From NCBI GenBank assembly GCA_031415695.1, contig JANOSH010000061.1, positions 277,103 through 341,102 of the forward strand: DNA of 64,000 nt, written 5' to 3'. A model generated the notes under the pieces. The model did no database searches. It had not been told where the DNA came from and worked only from the letters and a program-made list of their open reading frames with translations. Shown piece after piece: positions 33,717 through 42,578 of this stretch (positions are counted from its first letter, which is position 1; each line of letters begins with the position of its first letter). This DNA is from JANOSH01 sp031415695. Lineage in GTDB: Bacteria > Actinomycetota > Acidimicrobiia > Acidimicrobiales > Ilumatobacteraceae. The translations under genes were made by a program, and so were the position numbers.

Positions 33717-34402
33717 ACAGAGTGTTGTGCGTCGACGACGATCCGTCGATTCTGCGGGCGCTCGCCGCTAATCTTCGAGCGCGCGGGTTTCTGGTCGACA
33801 ACGCGGCGACGGGCGAAGAGGCGCTGACTATCGCCATCAACCACCCACCCGACGTCGTGGTCCTCGATCTAGGGCTACCCGGCATGTCGGGCGTCGAGGT
33901 CATCGCCGGTCTGAGAGGCTGGAGCAAGGTGCCCATCATTGTGCTGTCGGCGCGCGATCGCGAGGCCGACAAAATCGCTGCGTTGGATGCCGGAGCCGAT
34001 GATTACGTGACCAAACCCTTTGGCATGGGTGAGTTCCTGGCTCGGGTTCGCGCTGCAATACGTCGCACCACCCCTGACGAGGTAGCTCCGATCATCGTCA
34101 CCGATGATTTCACGATCGATCTCGCGGCCAAGCGGATAGTGACAGCGACCGGCTCGCCACACCTCACGCCTACCGAGTGGCATCTCGTCGAGGTGCTCGT
34201 GCGGCACGCCGGAAAGCTTGTGAGCTCCCGCAAACTACTCCAAGATGTGTGGGGTCCAAGCTACGGTGAGGAGACGAACTATTTGCGGGTCCACATGGCC
34301 CATGTCCGCCGTAAGATCGAGCCGATCCCCAGTCAACCGCGCTACTTCCTCACCGAACCCGGTATGGGATACCGGTTCGAGCACCCTGACGAAGCGCGCT
34401 AA
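33713..34402 (+). CDS. kdpE: KdpE-like OmpR-family response regulator
   Basis: A 229-residue response regulator. The receiver domain has the acid pair VLCVDDDPSI, phospho-acceptor Asp52 in VVVLDLGLPGMSG, the Ser/Thr site IIVLSARDREADK and the Lys in DDYVTKPFGMGE. The winged-helix C-terminus ends YLRVHMAHVRRKIEPIPSQP with a final RYFLTEPGMGYRFEHP, the KdpE/OmpR DNA-binding type. It starts inside the kdpD stop codon. No kdpFABC genes are near; the genes downstream are a KimA-like permease and two TrkA proteins, so these are its likely targets. Confidence 0.93.
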   Translation: MNRVLCVDDDPSILRALAANLRARGFLVDNAATGEEALTIAINHPPDVVVLDLGLPGMSGVEVIAGLRGWSKVPIIVLSARDREADKIAALDAGADDYVTKPFGMGEFLARVRAAIRRTTPDEVAPIIVTDDFTIDLAAKRIVTATGSPHLTPTEWHLVEVLVRHAGKLVSSRKLLQDVWGPSYGEETNYLRVHMAHVRRKIEPIPSQPRYFLTEPGMGYRFEHPDEAR

Positions 34403-34458
34403 GAATCCGCTAAGGATGCTCGCCCGTTCAGAAGTTGCCGACAGAGTTAATGCTGTCT

Positions 34459-36327
34459 ATGGCTCCACTGAAGCGCATTCTCATCGGCAAACCGATCTCG
34501 TCTTCCGAGGAGCAGCACCAACGACTCAGCAAGAAGATCGCCCTGCCGGTGTTCGCATCCGACGCCATCTCGTCGACGGCCTACGCCACCGACGAAATCT
34601 TGGTCGTAACATTGCTCGGTGCCGGTGTTGGCGCGGCCGCCTTCAGGCCGCTCGTGCCCATCGCCATTGTTGTCTGCGTCCTGCTCGTCATCGTCGTGAC
34701 GTCGTATCGCCAGACCATTCACGCATATCCTTCCGGCGGCGGTGCATACATCGTGAGCCGAGAAAACCTGGGGGTGATCCCTTCGTTGGTGGCTGGGTCC
34801 TCACTGCTCGTCGACTACATCCTTACCGTTGCCGTCAGTGTCGCCGGAGGAGTACTCGCGATCAGAACGGCAACCGGATTCGGCAGCCGATGGACGGTGC
34901 CCCTTTGCCTCCTGTGCGTTTTGGTGATGACCGTGATGAATCTGCGCGGTGTCAAGGAATCGGGTGCAGCGTTCGCCGGGCCGACGTATTTCTACATCGT
35001 GATGCTGTTGCTGCTCATCGCGACTGGGCTCTACCGAATTTTCATCCAGCACGTTGGTCCGATCCCGGAGTCCCTCTTGTCCGAGGAAGCAATAGCAGAA
35101 TCCAAGCTCACCAAGAGCCTCGGTCTTTACATGCTGCTGCGGGCGTTCTCATCGGGTGCTGTGGCACTTTCAGGAGTGGAGGCGGTGTCCAACGGGGTAC
35201 CCGCGTTCGAGAAGCCCGAGAGCAAGAACGCCTCGATGGTGCTGGTGATCATGGGAACGGTGCTCGGCTCGTGTTTTCTCGGGGTGTCGGTCCTTGCCTC
35301 CCACCTCAAGCCGTACCGAGGTCACAACGACGGCAACGGGCTCGGGCTAATGGCCGAATATCTCTACGGTGGAAAGGGCGTCTTGTTCTGGCTCACCATG
35401 ATCGGCACGTTCTCTATTCTTATCCTCGCAGCGAACACCGCCTACGCCGACTTCCCGCGCCTAGCCTCGCTCATTGCCAAGGATGGGTTCCTTCCCCGCC
35501 AATTCTTCAATCGTGGTGCCCGGCTAGTGTTCTCGAACGGCGTCCTGTTCCTGGCCGGAATGGCCGGTGTGCTCATCGTGGCGTTCCAGGGCAACATCTC
35601 TAAGCTGATTCCCCTGTACGCGTTCGGGGTATTCACGGGCTTCACGCTCAGCCAAGCCGGCATGGTCCGCCACCATCGCAAGCACCGCGACGGGAACTGG
35701 CAGGTGGGCCTCGCCATCAACCTGCTTGGCGCAACGATGACCGGAATCATTGCTGCCGTCATCATGTACTCCAAGTTCATCGAGGGTGCCTGGATTCCAG
35801 CAGCGCTCATTCCAATCATGGTGGTCGGCTTCCGGGCGATCGGCCGACACTACGCACAAAGCCGCAAGGCGGTAGCGATACAACCCGGGTATCGCACGCC
35901 GCGAGAAACACACACCATGGTCGTTCTCGTGGGCGCCATCAACAAGGGCGTTCTGCACGGCCTGCAGTACGCCCGATCACTGAACCCCGACCGCCTACTT
36001 GCGGTCACTGTCGTGAGCGACGACGAGGATCGGCTTCGAATCGAGCAACAGTGGGCTGAGTTCGACATACCCATCGAACTTCATATCGTCTACTCACCGT
36101 TTCGCGAGCTCACTCGACCCATCTTGAAGTTCATCGACGAACTCGACGAGCGCCATCAAGACGACATCATCACCGTGGTCATTCCCGAGTTTGTGACGTC
36201 CTGGTCGACTCAGTGGCTCCACAACGGAAGCGCATTCGCGTTGAAAGCCAAATTGCTCTACCGCCCCCATACCGCGGTGCTGTCCGTGCCTGTGCACATG
36301 GATGGCGACGTGGCGATCGACGCCTAG
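34459..36327 (+). CDS. KimA-like APC-superfamily potassium/amino-acid permease
   Basis: A 622-residue APC transporter with about twelve helices and a cytoplasmic C-terminal UspA-like domain (about residues 485-622, ETHTMVVLVGAINKGVLHGL). The N-terminus KKIALPVFASDAISSTAYAT and YPSGGGAYIVSRENLG are the conserved substrate-site loops, and GVEAVSNGVPAFEKPESKNA the later one. These match the family of Bacillus KimA (high-affinity K+ importer) and of mycobacterial Rv2690c, which lies beside ceoBC (trkA). Start uncertain: ATG at 34459, ATG at 34450 and TTG at 34435 all in frame, none with a clear ribosome site. It sits between kdpE and two TrkA genes. Confidence 0.85.
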   Translation: MAPLKRILIGKPISSSEEQHQRLSKKIALPVFASDAISSTAYATDEILVVTLLGAGVGAAAFRPLVPIAIVVCVLLVIVVTSYRQTIHAYPSGGGAYIVSRENLGVIPSLVAGSSLLVDYILTVAVSVAGGVLAIRTATGFGSRWTVPLCLLCVLVMTVMNLRGVKESGAAFAGPTYFYIVMLLLLIATGLYRIFIQHVGPIPESLLSEEAIAESKLTKSLGLYMLLRAFSSGAVALSGVEAVSNGVPAFEKPESKNASMVLVIMGTVLGSCFLGVSVLASHLKPYRGHNDGNGLGLMAEYLYGGKGVLFWLTMIGTFSILILAANTAYADFPRLASLIAKDGFLPRQFFNRGARLVFSNGVLFLAGMAGVLIVAFQGNISKLIPLYAFGVFTGFTLSQAGMVRHHRKHRDGNWQVGLAINLLGATMTGIIAAVIMYSKFIEGAWIPAALIPIMVVGFRAIGRHYAQSRKAVAIQPGYRTPRETHTMVVLVGAINKGVLHGLQYARSLNPDRLLAVTVVSDDEDRLRIEQQWAEFDIPIELHIVYSPFRELTRPILKFIDELDERHQDDIITVVIPEFVTSWSTQWLHNGSAFALKAKLLYRPHTAVLSVPVHMDGDVAIDA

Positions 36328-36336
36328 GAGATTCTG

Positions 36337-36954
36337 ATGCATACCGTTGTCGTTGGCTGCGGCCGAGTGGGCACCAGGATTGCCCTCACGCTGACCGAAT
36401 CTGGCCATACAGTTACCATCGTCGACCGGCGACCCGAAGCGTTTCGCTGGCTCGGGGACGAGTTTACCGGTGACACCATCGTCGGCGTCGGGTTCGACCG
36501 TGACGTTCTCGTCGAGGCCGGTATTGAACGGGCCAGTGCTGTTGCCGCTGTAACCAACGGCGATAATTCGAACATTCTGGTGGCACGGGTCGCCCGTGAA
36601 ACCTTCGGTGTGGAACGCGTCGTTGCCCGCATCTATGACACACGCCGCGCCGCAATCTACGAGCGCCTCGGTATTCCGACGGTGGCGACGGTCGGTTGGA
36701 CAAGTGCGCGGGTGCTATCACGGCTCACCGGCGAGGAGGGGCCTGCTAGCTGGGTTGACCCAACTGCACAGTTCACCATTCGAGAACGACTCGTCGACGC
36801 CACGTGGGCCGGGCGCACGTTAGGCGAGCTCGAAACAGCCCTATCGGGGCGTGCCGTTCTTGTCACGCGCATCGGCCTCGGCCAGTTCGCTCAAGCGTCA
36901 CTCGTCGTCCAAGAAGGCGACTTGGTCCACATCCTTGCGCAGGAGGGCTTGTGA
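36337..36954 (+). CDS. TrkA-family K+ uptake regulator (CeoB-like)
   Basis: A 205-residue protein: an RCK/TrkA N-terminal Rossmann domain (VVVGCGRVGTRIALTLTESG, with GFDRDVLVEAGIERASAVAA) and a short TrkA-C domain (about 125-205, ending SLVVQEGDLVHILAQEGL). It binds NAD(H) and probably gates a membrane K+ transporter. In mycobacteria the two-protein set is ceoB-ceoC, and this pair repeats that arrangement. Follows the KimA-like gene by nine bases; the second trkA overlaps its stop. Confidence 0.92.
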   Translation: MHTVVVGCGRVGTRIALTLTESGHTVTIVDRRPEAFRWLGDEFTGDTIVGVGFDRDVLVEAGIERASAVAAVTNGDNSNILVARVARETFGVERVVARIYDTRRAAIYERLGIPTVATVGWTSARVLSRLTGEEGPASWVDPTAQFTIRERLVDATWAGRTLGELETALSGRAVLVTRIGLGQFAQASLVVQEGDLVHILAQEGL

Positions 36955-37631
36955 AAGTCGTTGTCGTCGGGGCCGGAAGCGTCGGCCGATACATGGCCGA
37001 GCAACTCGCGGCCAATGGTCATAGTGTCACCTTGCTCGACAGTGACGAGCGAGTGTCCGCACGTCACCAGCGCAACGTGGCGAACGTGGAATGGGTGATC
37101 GGCGACGGATGCGAGGTGGCGACGCTCGAACGCGTCGGCGCAGCAACGTGCGACGTTCTTGCCGCGGTCACCGGTGACGACGAGGACAACCTCGTCGTCT
37201 CGCTGCTGGCCAAACAGGAGTTTGGGGTTCCTCGCGTCGTCGCCCGCGTCAACAATCCGGGCAACCACTGGATGTTCGACTCGATGTGGGGCGTCGACGT
37301 GTCGGTATCGACCCCCCACCTTTTAACGTCGCTCGTCGAGGAAGCTGTATTCGTGGGCGCGTGGGTGCCACTCATGTCGTTCGACAAGGGCCGCACTCAC
37401 CTTGCCGAGGTGACCCTCGACGCCCGTTCACCGGCAGCCGGCCGCGAAATTTCCGCACTTGGCCTGCCCCGCGGTTCGAGCATCGTCGCTGTCGTACGGG
37501 ACGGGCACGTCATCACCCCACATCCCGACGTGGTACTGCGTGCCGGCGACGAGGTGCTGGTTCTCGCCGGCGAAGCAGCCCAGGACGAACTTCGCGCCTT
37601 GCTCGTCACCGCACCCGGCGAGACGACCTGA
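36951..37631 (+). CDS. TrkA-family K+ uptake regulator (CeoC-like)
   Basis: A 226-residue protein with TrkA-N Rossmann motif VVVVGAGSVGRYMAEQLAAN and VEWVIGDGCEVATLERVGAA, then a TrkA-C domain (about 135-220, VTLDARSPAAGREISALGLP, DVVLRAGDEVLVLAGEAA). GTG start at 36951, set by AGGAGGGCTT directly upstream and a four-base overlap with the first trkA gene. A hydrophobic patch EEAVFVGAWVPLMSF lies between the two domains, as in ceoC. Partner of the preceding protein. Confidence 0.92.
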   Translation: MKVVVVGAGSVGRYMAEQLAANGHSVTLLDSDERVSARHQRNVANVEWVIGDGCEVATLERVGAATCDVLAAVTGDDEDNLVVSLLAKQEFGVPRVVARVNNPGNHWMFDSMWGVDVSVSTPHLLTSLVEEAVFVGAWVPLMSFDKGRTHLAEVTLDARSPAAGREISALGLPRGSSIVAVVRDGHVITPHPDVVLRAGDEVLVLAGEAAQDELRALLVTAPGETT

Positions 37632-37633
37632 CA

Positions 37634-37951
37634 ATGGCTTGGCGTCGTGGTCAAGATGAAGTTCCGGTGCCCGATCCGTTCAACGTTGGAACCGTAGCGC
37701 TCGCTGCCGCCCAGGCCCGTTGTACAACTGCGATCATCGGACAGGTCACGCGGATGCGCTCGAATCCAACCAGTGGGCAACCCCAGCTCGAGATCCGTGT
37801 CAGCGACGACAGCGGCGACGCGCTCGTGGTTTGGAGCGGCCGGCGCGCGATTGGCGGTGTGACCTTAGGACGTCGCCTGCGAATCGATGGGGTGGCGCGG
37901 CGAGAAGGCAAGCTGTTGGTGTTCGCCAACCCTGCATACACCCTCTGTTAG
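37634..37951 (+). CDS. OB-fold nucleic-acid-binding-like protein
   Basis: A 105-residue protein made of one OB-fold: ARCTTAIIGQVTRMRSNPTS, LEIRVSDDSGDALVVWSGRR and GRRLRIDGVARREGKLLVFA. It matches the small OB-fold protein encoded next to ceoBC in mycobacteria (Rv2694c type), whose function is unknown. The gene begins two bases after the trkA stop, so it belongs to the potassium operon. Binding of nucleic acid or a nucleotide is only an inference from the fold. Confidence 0.8.
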   Translation: MAWRRGQDEVPVPDPFNVGTVALAAAQARCTTAIIGQVTRMRSNPTSGQPQLEIRVSDDSGDALVVWSGRRAIGGVTLGRRLRIDGVARREGKLLVFANPAYTLC

Positions 37952-38014
37952 AGCCGGCGACGTCGTTTTCATCAACATTTCGTGATGATTGTGGCGAGAT
38001 CGGTCATGGTTGAC

Positions 38015-38065
38015 CCAAGGCAAGGTTGATTCATCAGCAATCGCCTTTCAACGGGGACACCTTGG
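38015..38065 (+). promoter_or_regulatory. Leader stem-loop before the large secreted protein
   Basis: CCAAGG (38015-38020) pairs with CCTTGG (38060-38065), and inside it GTTGA (38025-38029) pairs with TCAAC (38048-38052), leaving an 18-base loop. It ends 14 bases before the GTG start. No known riboswitch is recognised; it may control translation or mark the end of the upstream operon. Confidence 0.35.
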
Positions 38066-38079
38066 CCGATCTCATCTGA

Positions 38080-41000
38080 GTGTTGAGCCAAATACCGAAC
38101 AAACCGTCACGATTTCTGAGCATCGCAGTTGCTCTAGGTGTGCTGCTCGCAGTTGTGGGGGGTCCCTTGCATCCCGCGGCGGCGGACAAACTCGATGCGG
38201 CCAGCTTGTCCTATGCCGGCGCGGGTATGACCTACGCGACGATCGGTAACTCCGAACTCCGCGAAACCTACGGATCCAACAACTGCGCGATTGCCACAGC
38301 TACCACAACGACAAACCTGCGACTCCCGGCCGATGCCGTCGTCAAGGCCGCGTACCTGTATTGGGGTGGCATGATCCAGAACCCGCTGCGCTCGCTGGTT
38401 CAGCGAGACTTCGCAAGCAGCGTGCCGTTGAGCATCGGTGGCATCGCCGTACCAACAACCACCGGTGCAACCTTTACCGATGCCATAACCCCGTCGGGAC
38501 GTTTCAGTTTCAACGGCACCTACCGCATGCGTCGCGCCGACATCTCCAGCGCCGTCATTGCTAACCACCCTGCCGGGGCAACGCGCGGCTATAGCGTCGA
38601 TATCGTCGGTGGTCACGTCAACGCATGCGCCTTGCGCCAGGAGAACGTCCGAGCCTGGCATATCACCGTGGTCTACCAGTCGACATCGACAGTAACCGGG
38701 GGAACAAAGGTCTTCCTCTTCGACGGTTTGCAAGGCTTCCTCGATCGAACTGACACCATCCAAGTTTCGGGATACCGCACACCTGGCGGGACGCCTGCGG
38801 GTCGTCTGACAATGGTTTGGTGGCAAGGTGACGCCGGGTTGGCCGGCGAGTTCGCCACCACCAACGACGGCGGTTCGGGCTTACCCGATTTCGGGTCGGA
38901 CTTTGCCAACTCGTCATCGGGCGTTGCACTCGATATCGATACCGTCACAGGTACCGTCCAGCCAAACTCGACGTCGATGGCTATTGGCATAGGCACCACC
39001 CAGGACGTCGTTCTCGCCGCGTCCGCAGTCCTTCAGGTGGAGAATGCATCCGTCGAGATCAAGAAAATGACGACCACGCCGACCGTGATGGTTGCACCGG
39101 GGCTCGATAGCGAGGCCACCTATGTCCTCACCGTTCTCAACAACTCCACGGACGCGTTCGTCGACTTCGCCATAACCGACGTCCTCCCCGCACCCTTCAG
39201 CTACAAGGCAACCTCCAACATCAACACGCTTGGCGGCACGTCCCGAACGACAACCTCCAATCCCGTACCCGGGGCTACGACACCGACGTGGGGCAGTTTC
39301 CGTCTACAGATTAACGGCTCGGTCGAAATCACCTTCACTGTGACGGTACCTGCAGCGGCTCCGCTAGGCATCTACCAGAACTCGGTGACCGCCACGTCCA
39401 CCACGGTTGGAGGTATCAACAACTATAACGGTCCAAGCAGCCCGGCTGAAGATGTCACTGTCGGCGCAGCCATCATTCAGAACGGCAATGTCAGCGGGAA
39501 CGTTTTCCGTGACTACGACTACAACGGAACCCGCGACGGCATCGTCAACCGCCCCGGCTACGAACCGGGCGAGGCCGGCATCACCATTACCGCTTTCGAC
39601 ACATCGGGCCGATTCTGGACGACTACATCTCTCGCCGATGGCACGTACAACCTGCCGATCGTCGGGTCGTTATCTGCGACGGTGCGTGTCGAAATGGGAA
39701 TTCCGGCGACCAAGGCTCACCTCCAGCCTGGTATCAACGCGGCGACTCGGTTTACGCCAGTGACCTCGACCGCTGTTAACTTTTCGGTTTCCAACCCAGC
39801 GGAATATTGCGCTAACGCCACAGACCTCCGGCTTGTTTCGCCATGCTGGAAGTACGGCGATCAGCGGTTCCCGGCAGCGAAGTCAACGCTGGAATCGTTT
39901 CCCTACAACAAGCCCAGCCCATCGCCATTGCCGGGAGCCGCAAACATCAGCGAAGCAACGTCGGCACAGATCGGAACAACGTGGGGCCTTGCTTACGACC
40001 CGGCCCGGGAAAACCTGTTTGCCGGTGCCTACTATCGCCGCCATGCGGGCTTCGGCCCCGCTGGAACGGGCGCGATTTATCGCATCGCCAAGCCCGGATC
40101 AGGCAACCAACAGGTCGATGTGTGGGCGAACCTCAACTCAGCCGCTCTGTTTGGCCCGGGTACAGCAGGCAACGACAGCCATCCACCGGCATCTGTTGGA
40201 CCGTCGGGCGAAGCACCTTTGTTGCCCACAGCGACAATGACACGGGGACAGCGAGCGTGGTTCAACGACATCAACTCGTTCGACAGCGTCGGCAAGGTCG
40301 GCCTTGGCGATGTCGCAATCTCCGAAGACAACCAGTTCCTGTATACGGTCAACCTGGTCGACCGCCGTTTGTACAAGATCTCTGCTAGCACCAAACCGAC
40401 AAAGGCAAGCGCCATCTTGCCGATGACCATCCCGCTCGCAGCCAGCGGCACTGCCCGCACATGTCCGGCCGACGACTCACGACCGATGGCCGTAACTCTC
40501 CACAACGGTGACGGCTTCGTGGGCGTGGTGTGCTCAGGCCAGAGCACGGCGTCGCGAACCAACCTGGGTGCCTACGTGTACAAGTTCAACCCGACCACAC
40601 TCGTCTTTGATCCGACGCCCGTCACCACAGTCGACTTCTCGACCACCACTAACTATCGGCCCGGTCTGAAAGAGGACGGCAAGTACAACTGGTGGCGTAG
40701 CGATCTGCGTCCAGGCACATTGCACGACCAGGAATGGACGTCGATGATGTTGTCGTCCATCAAGTTCGACGGCAATGACATGTTGCTCGGATTTCGGAAC
40801 CGCTACTTCGACCAAATAGGGCAGGCCAGCGGCACCCTCGATGTGACGTCAACCGAACGAGTCGATCCTGAATACAACGCTGCCCGCGGCAACATTTTCC
40901 GAGCATGTGCCAACGGTGGCGGAACGTGGACACTGGAATCGGGCACCGGAGCCGCCTACCGCTGCGGGGCTCTCGCATTCGCCAGCGGCATCTATGGAAC

Positions 41001-42120
41001 CCAAGGCGCAACGTTGTACGACAACCAACAGATTCTTACGACCGGCGCACACGTCAAGCTACAAGGCACAGCAGCCAACGACCGGCTGGTGTCGACCATG
41101 ATGGACGCAGGCGGGTCGTACACCAACGGAACCCACTCGTTCTCGGCGTTCTACGGCTGGAATATCAGCACCGAGGATTATGCCGTGTACCAAAGCGGCC
41201 CCGATACCTCGGACACGTTCGGAAAAGCCAACGGCCTCGGTGATCTTGAGGCCATCTGTTCGGCTGCACCGATCACGATCGGTGACCGAGTGTGGTCCGA
41301 CGATGACAACGATGGTGTGCAGGATCCGACCGAAGCCGGCCTGCCCAACATCGAGGTACGTCTGATGCAAGGCAACAGCACGCTCGCAACAGCGTCGACC
41401 GATGCCAGCGGCCAGTACCTGTTCTCATCGAAGGCGGGTGTCAGCACCCCAAGTGCGCGTTACTCACTCGCAACCGTCGCCTTCGGCGCCACGGATCTGT
41501 GGGTGAAGGTCACGACAACCGATCCTGATCTGCCTCCAGGCTTGTTCATTACGGCCCGCAAAGCGGGCACCAGTCCCCGTGCCGATAGCGATGCGTTCAG
41601 CGACGGTGGAACGCTGCCATTCGATCTCACGGTCAGCGGCATGAACAACCGTGACCTCGACATTGGGTTCGCCACCACAGCAATCCTGGCCGAGAGTCTT
41701 TTCGCCATCGGCGACCTGGTCTGGGACGACGCCGACAACGACGGCGTGCAGGAAGCGGCCGAATTAGGTCGCAATAATGTACAAGTTGAACTGTTGAACA
41801 GCGCAGGGGTCGTAATCGACGTGGTGACCACCACGAACGGCCGATACCTGTTCGACGCACTTGTCGCAGGCACCTACCGGGTGCGATTCGGCCCGATCGG
41901 CGGGGGTCGTTGGAGTCCACGGGAAGGCTCTGCGCTTTCGGCCGCAACTACCAGCACAGGTTCAGACGTAGACCCGCTCACGGGCGAGACCGCCGATATC
42001 GTCGTTGACGGCGCTTCACCAATCGTTGTGCCGTCCGACAATGTCGTGCGCGCTACGGGAATAGTGAGAACCGTCGATGCCGGCGTGTACCAACCGCCTA
42101 CCGACCGACCCCCCACTTAA
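38080..42120 (+). CDS. Large secreted SdrD/DUF11-domain surface protein
   Basis: A 1346-residue extracellular protein. Signal peptide FLSIAVALGVLLAVVGGP with probable cleavage after HPAAA. Then a beta-rich domain (about 35-310, LPADAVVKAAYLYWGGMIQN), a DUF11-like domain (about 320-453, TYVLTVLNNSTDAFVDFAIT), a Cna-B/SdrD-like domain (470-560, VSGNVFRDYDYNGTRDGIVN), a long propeller-like part (630-1060, IGTTWGLAYDPARENLFAGA) and two C-terminal SdrD_B repeats (ITIGDRVWSDDDNDGVQDPT and FAIGDLVWDDADNDGVQEAA) with acidic Ca2+-type loops. It ends QPPTDRPPT without LPxTG, helix or other anchor. GTG start at 38080; no ribosome site is obvious. Similar proteins in actinobacteria and verrucomicrobia are uncharacterised, and adhesion or matrix roles are assumed. 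Confidence 0.85.
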   Translation: MLSQIPNKPSRFLSIAVALGVLLAVVGGPLHPAAADKLDAASLSYAGAGMTYATIGNSELRETYGSNNCAIATATTTTNLRLPADAVVKAAYLYWGGMIQNPLRSLVQRDFASSVPLSIGGIAVPTTTGATFTDAITPSGRFSFNGTYRMRRADISSAVIANHPAGATRGYSVDIVGGHVNACALRQENVRAWHITVVYQSTSTVTGGTKVFLFDGLQGFLDRTDTIQVSGYRTPGGTPAGRLTMVWWQGDAGLAGEFATTNDGGSGLPDFGSDFANSSSGVALDIDTVTGTVQPNSTSMAIGIGTTQDVVLAASAVLQVENASVEIKKMTTTPTVMVAPGLDSEATYVLTVLNNSTDAFVDFAITDVLPAPFSYKATSNINTLGGTSRTTTSNPVPGATTPTWGSFRLQINGSVEITFTVTVPAAAPLGIYQNSVTATSTTVGGINNYNGPSSPAEDVTVGAAIIQNGNVSGNVFRDYDYNGTRDGIVNRPGYEPGEAGITITAFDTSGRFWTTTSLADGTYNLPIVGSLSATVRVEMGIPATKAHLQPGINAATRFTPVTSTAVNFSVSNPAEYCANATDLRLVSPCWKYGDQRFPAAKSTLESFPYNKPSPSPLPGAANISEATSAQIGTTWGLAYDPARENLFAGAYYRRHAGFGPAGTGAIYRIAKPGSGNQQVDVWANLNSAALFGPGTAGNDSHPPASVGPSGEAPLLPTATMTRGQRAWFNDINSFDSVGKVGLGDVAISEDNQFLYTVNLVDRRLYKISASTKPTKASAILPMTIPLAASGTARTCPADDSRPMAVTLHNGDGFVGVVCSGQSTASRTNLGAYVYKFNPTTLVFDPTPVTTVDFSTTTNYRPGLKEDGKYNWWRSDLRPGTLHDQEWTSMMLSSIKFDGNDMLLGFRNRYFDQIGQASGTLDVTSTERVDPEYNAARGNIFRACANGGGTWTLESGTGAAYRCGALAFASGIYGTQGATLYDNQQILTTGAHVKLQGTAANDRLVSTMMDAGGSYTNGTHSFSAFYGWNISTEDYAVYQSGPDTSDTFGKANGLGDLEAICSAAPITIGDRVWSDDDNDGVQDPTEAGLPNIEVRLMQGNSTLATASTDASGQYLFSSKAGVSTPSARYSLATVAFGATDLWVKVTTTDPDLPPGLFITARKAGTSPRADSDAFSDGGTLPFDLTVSGMNNRDLDIGFATTAILAESLFAIGDLVWDDADNDGVQEAAELGRNNVQVELLNSAGVVIDVVTTTNGRYLFDALVAGTYRVRFGPIGGGRWSPREGSALSAATTSTGSDVDPLTGETADIVVDGASPIVVPSDNVVRATGIVRTVDAGVYQPPTDRPPT

Positions 42121-42578
42121 GCTGCGCTGCCGCGCTCGGCTGCTCGCTTCATAATTTCCGGATCACCCTGTCGCCATAGCACGGTCAGGGTGACCCCGGT
42201 GATTAACCACCCCATGCCGCTACGCACAAGTGTGTCGTCGTAGTAGCCACCAATGGTGAACCACGCCATTGGGTCTGCCGAGTCGAGGATGTGGATTGCC
42301 TGCATATACATACGGCATCGAGCGTGGTCGTTGTTGACATCGACAAGTGGATTGCTCATGGTGTGTTGTGTGGCGTCGAGACCGCAGAACAACGGTTGCA
42401 CGCGCGCCACCCACACGTCGGCAGACATCGACGATGGGTGCTGACCGTTGTAGCTGGAAAAGTCGATGGCCACCTCGTCGGCGAAGATTGTCCGGTACAG
42501 CGCGAAGTCTCGCGTGTCGATGCCATACGCGTATCGGTACACCGTTTCAGCGACGCTGATTTTGTCGTCGGCGATCAT
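42117..42578 (-). CDS. SnoaL-like NTF2-family protein
   Basis: A 153-residue single-domain NTF2-fold protein of the SnoaL_4 type (AVETVYRYAYGIDTRDFALY, IFADEVAIDFSSYNGQHP, HTMSNPLVDVNNDHARCRMY, WLITGVTLTVLWRQGDPEIM). Family members are small hydroxylases, isomerases or dehydratases on hydrophobic substrates such as steroids. It starts inside the stop codon of the upstream LLM gene (four-base overlap), and such pairs with F420-dependent oxidoreductases are common in actinobacterial steroid/aromatic catabolism. Stop overlaps the stop of the convergent SdrD gene. Confidence 0.85.
   Translation of the reverse strand: MIADDKISVAETVYRYAYGIDTRDFALYRTIFADEVAIDFSSYNGQHPSSMSADVWVARVQPLFCGLDATQHTMSNPLVDVNNDHARCRMYMQAIHILDSADPMAWFTIGGYYDDTLVRSGMGWLITGVTLTVLWRQGDPEIMKRAAERGSAA

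Noticed and set aside
34245..35603. Rightward frame of 452 codons overlapping the KimA-like gene
   Set aside because: Out-of-frame shadow of kdpE and the permease; no hydrophobic helices or motifs.
42117..42120. Operon of the SnoaL-like gene with the surface protein
   Set aside because: The two are on opposite strands and only share their stop-codon region.
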